DNA of 26,249 bases. Source: HGM04593 sp964470845. GTDB lineage: Bacteria; Bacteroidota; Bacteroidia; Bacteroidales; Bacteroidaceae. How positions within the stretch are numbered: the stretch's first letter is position 1; the number at the start of each line of letters is the position of its first letter. The DNA lies in assembly GCA_964470845.1 (NCBI GenBank), contig CAYYEL010000025.1:1-26249 (forward strand). The letters run 5' to 3'. Under the pieces are notes generated by a model. The model was given only the letters and a program-made list of their open reading frames with translations, was not told the origin of the DNA and did not search any database. Made by a program: the position numbers and the translations under genes. Of the stretch, positions 23,493 to 26,249 are shown in pieces.

Positions 23493-23520
23493 ATTATTTG
23501 TAATTTTTCTTTGATATTTT

Positions 23521-23817
23521 ATGGAACTGAATTTTTCGGGCATACTCATTGGTGTTGCAACTTTTCTTGTGATAGGTCTTTTTCATCCGTTGGTCATTAA
23601 GGCCGAGTATTATATCGGTGTCAGAAGCTGGTGGCTTTTTCTTCTTTTGGGGATAGTATCGGCTGTTGTATCATTGTTGGTCGATAATCTTATTCTCTCT
23701 ATTTTGTTGGGAGTGGTGGCTTTTTCCTCTTTTTGGAGCATCGGCGAGGTGTTTGAACAAAAGAAGAGGGTCGAGAAAGGGTGGTTTCCCGCCAACCCAA
23801 AAAGAAAGAAAAACTGA
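23521..23817 (+). CDS. DUF4491 family membrane protein
   Basis: This 98-residue protein matches a family I recognise from Bacteroidetes: FSGILIGVATFLVIGLFHPL at the N-terminus and EVFEQKKRVEKGWFPANPKR at the C-terminus. It has three predicted transmembrane helices (about 7-25, 37-55 and 56-74) and a basic cytoplasmic tail. The function is unknown. It is the last gene of the plus-strand run, 28 bp after the transporter, and is closed by hairpins at 23921-23993. Confidence 0.88.
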   Translation: MELNFSGILIGVATFLVIGLFHPLVIKAEYYIGVRSWWLFLLLGIVSAVVSLLVDNLILSILLGVVAFSSFWSIGEVFEQKKRVEKGWFPANPKRKKN

Positions 23818-23920
23818 TTCATTATGGTGCGCACCTATGCAAAATGACTTTACACGGCCTTATGTATTGCGGGCTGTGTAATAATTAGTTTGTGTACCAC
23901 CTGAAGCTCTTTAATCTGCA

Positions 23921-23942
23921 CCCTTGTTTTCTAAGGGCTTTT
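23921..23942 (+). terminator. Small hairpin, possible DUF4491 terminator
   Basis: CCCTT (23921-23925) pairs with AAGGG (23933-23937) around a 7-nt loop, followed by CTTTT. It is weak. The large hairpin just downstream is the stronger signal. Confidence 0.4.
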
Positions 23943-23943
23943 A

Positions 23944-23993
23944 AAACAATTACTCCCCAAAGTTTTAAATGAAACTTTGGGGAGTAATTGTTT
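23944..23993. terminator. Bidirectional terminator, 22-bp perfect stem
   Basis: Arms at 23944-23965 and 23972-23993 pair perfectly around the loop TAAATG. The outer arms are A/T-rich, giving a T stretch on both strands (TTGTTT on plus; TTGTTTTAA on minus). It lies between two convergent genes and ends 17 bp before the OPT stop codon at 24011. Confidence 0.9.
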
Positions 23994-24010
23994 ATAATCT
24001 ATCAGCGAGC

Positions 24011-25996
24011 TTATTTCACTTTCATACTTGCCTTGACAAGATATACAATCAGTAACAGGTAGGCAACAAGCGCAAGAGCCTCGCTCAAAGGATTGGCCAA
24101 CCAAGCATCGTTCACCAAATTGATTCCACCGAAACGCATCGCAGCGCTTACAACGCCCATAAGAGCACCGCCGGCAATAAATCCCGATGCAAGCAGTGTG
24201 CCTTTTTCGCCTCGTTCGCTGTTAAGTTTAGCATCGTTGCTACGGCTGGTTACGTACCAGTTTATAGCACCGCCAACCAAAAGAGGGAGGTTGAGCTCAA
24301 GAGGTATAAACATACCCAGCGCAAAAGCAAGAGCGGGGATATTAAAGTAGGTAAGCACCAATGCAAGCGCGGCTCCAATGCCATAGAGTAACCAAGGAGC
24401 ACCTACACCGTTCATCAGAGGGTCGATGACAGCAGCCATAGCGTTAGCCTGAGGCGCAGCCAATGCTCCGCTTGTAAAGCCGTAGGTCTTGTTCAGAATC
24501 ATAATGACACCGCCCACTGTTGCAGCCGATACAAGTGTTCCCAAGAATTTCCACGTCTGTTGCTTTGCAGGTGTCGAACCCAACCAATAACCAATTTTAA
24601 GGTCGGTGATGAAACCGCCTGCCATCGAGAGTGCAGTACACACAACACCGCCCATTACAAGCGCTGCTACCATTCCTGTTGCTCCCTTCAGGCCCACGGC
24701 AACCATTACAACCGATGCAAGAATAAGTGTCATCAGTGTCATACCCGATACAGGGTTAGTGCCGACGATGGCAATTGCGTTGGCAGCCACGGTTGTAAAG
24801 AGGAACGATATTATGGCAACCAGCAAGATGGCTACAATACTATGCAGTACATTCCCCTGCATAACATCGAAATAGAAGAACAGAAGCACAAGCAGCAGGG
24901 TGAATATCGAGCCGAATGCAATAATCTTCATAGAAAGGTCGCGTTGTGTGCGCTTAACCTTATTCTCCGACTTTTTACCACCCATCTCACGAGCTGCAAG
25001 TCCCACGGCGCTCTTTATTATGCCCCACGACCTGAAAATACCTATAATTCCGGCCATTGCAATTCCACCGATACCAATGCTCTTGGCATACTCTTTGAAA
25101 ATCTGCTCGGGCGACATTTGCGAGATTGTTTCGGTGATTGAGGGATTCCAAGCATTCAGAACCTCGTCGCCGAAGAAAAGGTTCATTCCCGGTACTATGA
25201 GCAACCACACTGCAAGCGAGCCGGCGCATATAATGGCAGCGTATTTAAGGCCGATAATGTAGCCCAATCCAAGAACAGCGGCTCCGGTGTTTATCTTCAG
25301 TACCACTTTTGCCTTGTCGGCGAGTGTCTCGCCCCAAGCACAAACGCGTGTTGTGAAATTCTCGTTCCACCAACCGAATGTGGCTACAATAAAGTCGTAC
25401 AATCCACCCACAACGCCTGCAATGAGCAAAGGCTTAGCCTGTGAACCGCCTTTTTCGCCCGATACAAGCACCTGTGTACTAGCGGTGGCCTCGGGGAAGG
25501 GATACTTGCCGTGCTTGTCGCTGACAAAATATTTGCGGAAGGGGATAAGGAACAGAATGCCAAGCACGCCGCCTAAGAGCGAGCTTATGAACATCTGCAT
25601 AAAATTAACTGTCATCTCGGGGTATTTGCTCTGTAGAATGTATAGCGCGGGCAGGGTGAATATTGCACCGGCTACAATCACTCCCGAGCATGCGCCGATA
25701 GACTGTATAATTACATTCTCGCCCAGTGCGCCTTTACGCTTGGCTGCACCCGACACGCCAACGGCGATAATGGCAATGGGAATTGCAGCCTCGAACACTT
25801 GTCCTACTTTCAGACCCAGATAGGCTGCTGCGGCCGAGAACAGCACGGCCATTGCTATTCCCCAAGATACCGACCACAGGTTCACCTCGGGATACTCTTT
25901 GTCGGGCGACATCAGAGGGGTATATTCTTCGCCCTCTTTTAGCGGGCGGAACGCATTTTCGGGCAGTCCCGCCTGTTTCTCATTTTCTTGTTTCAT
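24011..25996 (-). CDS. OPT family oligopeptide transporter
   Basis: This 661-residue inner-membrane protein has about 14-16 predicted hydrophobic helices and no signal peptide. It matches the bacterial OPT superfamily: the early segment NLWSVSWGIAMAVLFSAAAAY, AIPIAIIAVGVSGA, PFPEATASTQVLVSGEKGG, GTNPVSGMTLMTLI (about 434-447) and the C-terminal LPLLVGGAINWYVTSR. OPT proteins take up small peptides or metal chelates by proton coupling. The substrate cannot be told here. The frame is open to 26035, but the -7 box at 26040-26033 puts the transcript start inside that extension. The ATG at 25996 gives the standard N-terminus MKQENEKQAGLPENAFRPL. Confidence 0.92.
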   Translation of the reverse strand: MKQENEKQAGLPENAFRPLKEGEEYTPLMSPDKEYPEVNLWSVSWGIAMAVLFSAAAAYLGLKVGQVFEAAIPIAIIAVGVSGAAKRKGALGENVIIQSIGACSGVIVAGAIFTLPALYILQSKYPEMTVNFMQMFISSLLGGVLGILFLIPFRKYFVSDKHGKYPFPEATASTQVLVSGEKGGSQAKPLLIAGVVGGLYDFIVATFGWWNENFTTRVCAWGETLADKAKVVLKINTGAAVLGLGYIIGLKYAAIICAGSLAVWLLIVPGMNLFFGDEVLNAWNPSITETISQMSPEQIFKEYAKSIGIGGIAMAGIIGIFRSWGIIKSAVGLAAREMGGKKSENKVKRTQRDLSMKIIAFGSIFTLLLVLLFFYFDVMQGNVLHSIVAILLVAIISFLFTTVAANAIAIVGTNPVSGMTLMTLILASVVMVAVGLKGATGMVAALVMGGVVCTALSMAGGFITDLKIGYWLGSTPAKQQTWKFLGTLVSAATVGGVIMILNKTYGFTSGALAAPQANAMAAVIDPLMNGVGAPWLLYGIGAALALVLTYFNIPALAFALGMFIPLELNLPLLVGGAINWYVTSRSNDAKLNSERGEKGTLLASGFIAGGALMGVVSAAMRFGGINLVNDAWLANPLSEALALVAYLLLIVYLVKASMKVK

Positions 25997-26032
25997 ATTA
26001 TCTGTTTTTTTTCTTTTTTTTGTGTTCGATTG

Positions 26033-26040
26033 CAAAGGTA
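26033..26040 (-). promoter_or_regulatory. -7 box for the OPT gene (TACCTTTG)
   Basis: On the minus strand it reads TACCTTTGCA, the same core as in the ndk repeats. The predicted start is near 26026, giving a 30-nt A-rich leader before the ATG at 25996. A TTG lies closer than the usual -33 spacing and no better match is seen. Confidence 0.65.
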
Positions 26041-26067
26041 CAATTTTTTTACAAGCAGTTTGAATTT

Positions 26068-26249
26068 ATATCGCCGAGTTTTTTATAATACGGCGAATAT
26101 ATAATAAGAATCGAGGAGTTCCGCTTTATAGCGGAACTCCTCGATTCTTATTTAGAGTTTTTTTACAAGCATTTTGCGCTTTGCGCCTAACTGTTTGGCG
26201 TTCGGCAATGCTTGAATAAGCAAGCTTTTCAATCATTGCTCTCACTTAA
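26068..26249. other. Right-edge non-coding region with hairpins
   Basis: No gene is recognised. TCGCCG (26071-26076) and CGGCGA (26091-26096) form a small inverted repeat. A perfect 21-bp stem (26105-26125 with 26130-26150, loop TTAT) follows. After 26160 are minor repeats (GCGCTTTGCGC near 26177, TGCTT-GAAT-AAGCA near 26209). A 36-codon minus-strand frame overlaps the hairpin and has no family features. Confidence 0.5.
26105..26164 (+). terminator. Terminator-like hairpin with 21-bp stem
   Basis: A perfect 21-bp stem with a 4-nt loop is followed on the plus strand by TTTAGAGTTTTTTT. No plus-strand gene precedes it in this window. It may instead terminate a minus-strand gene entering from the right, although the minus-strand tail (TTATATATT) is a poorer T tract. 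Confidence 0.6.

Noticed and set aside
26152..26237. Short minus-strand frame starting MIEKLAYSSIAERQ
   Set aside because: It is 36 codons long and its end runs through the terminator-like hairpin, with no family features.

Overview
The window looks like housekeeping chromosome from a member of the Bacteroidales (Bacteroidota). The evidence is lineage-typical families (DUF4290, DUF4491, the Bacteroidetes type of BASS transporter, a serpin lipoprotein), TAnnTTTG-type -7 promoter boxes (TACCTTTG), A-rich sequence rather than clear Shine-Dalgarno sites before most genes, and long perfect-stem terminators. I saw no rRNA, tRNA, CRISPR array, transposase or phage gene. I cannot name a genus.

Layout. 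(1) 1-329 is non-coding and holds 2.2 tandem copies of a 76-bp repeat, each starting with a -7-like box inside a hairpin. ndk and a secreted LytM/LysM protein follow and end at a strong terminator. (2) A small lone lipoprotein gene (1805-2182) converges on a long minus-strand run. (3) In transcription order, the minus-strand block from 11762 down to 2306 holds tsaB, a DUF4290 gene, murA, rimM, a membrane-anchored M23-like gene, dxr, rseP, a serpin lipoprotein and alkaline phosphatase. Gaps are mostly 13-46 bp. The exception is a 136-bp gap before murA that holds a 98-bp inverted-repeat element. The block joins tRNA modification, ribosome maturation, cell-wall and isoprenoid synthesis and envelope proteolysis. 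It ends at a 16-bp-stem terminator. (4) A divergent 326-bp region separates this block from yicC-gmk-nadD-MORN protein on the plus strand, closed by a terminator at 14865-14899. (5) 15092-20945 is a compact aromatic amino acid operon: aroF (DAHP synthase), tyrA, aroB, aroA, pheA, aroQ. It supplies shikimate steps 1, 2, 3 and 6 and both prephenate branches. aroE, aroK and aroC are not here. (6) An intrinsic terminator lies 14 bp before the NAD(P)H-hydrate repair gene, which is followed by a BASS-type transporter and a DUF4491 membrane protein. A 22-bp-stem bidirectional terminator separates these from a minus-strand OPT-family transporter with a clear -7 box. (7) The right edge holds hairpins but no recognisable gene.

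I did not find an unmistakably new multi-gene system. The points most worth a second look are the tandem promoter-like repeats before ndk, the three-way-junction-like element before murA, Asp in place of the catalytic Cys in MurA, an M23 protein that keeps its zinc ligands but lacks the catalytic histidines, the serpin inside an essential-gene operon, and the terminator hairpin abutting the NAD(P)H-repair gene.
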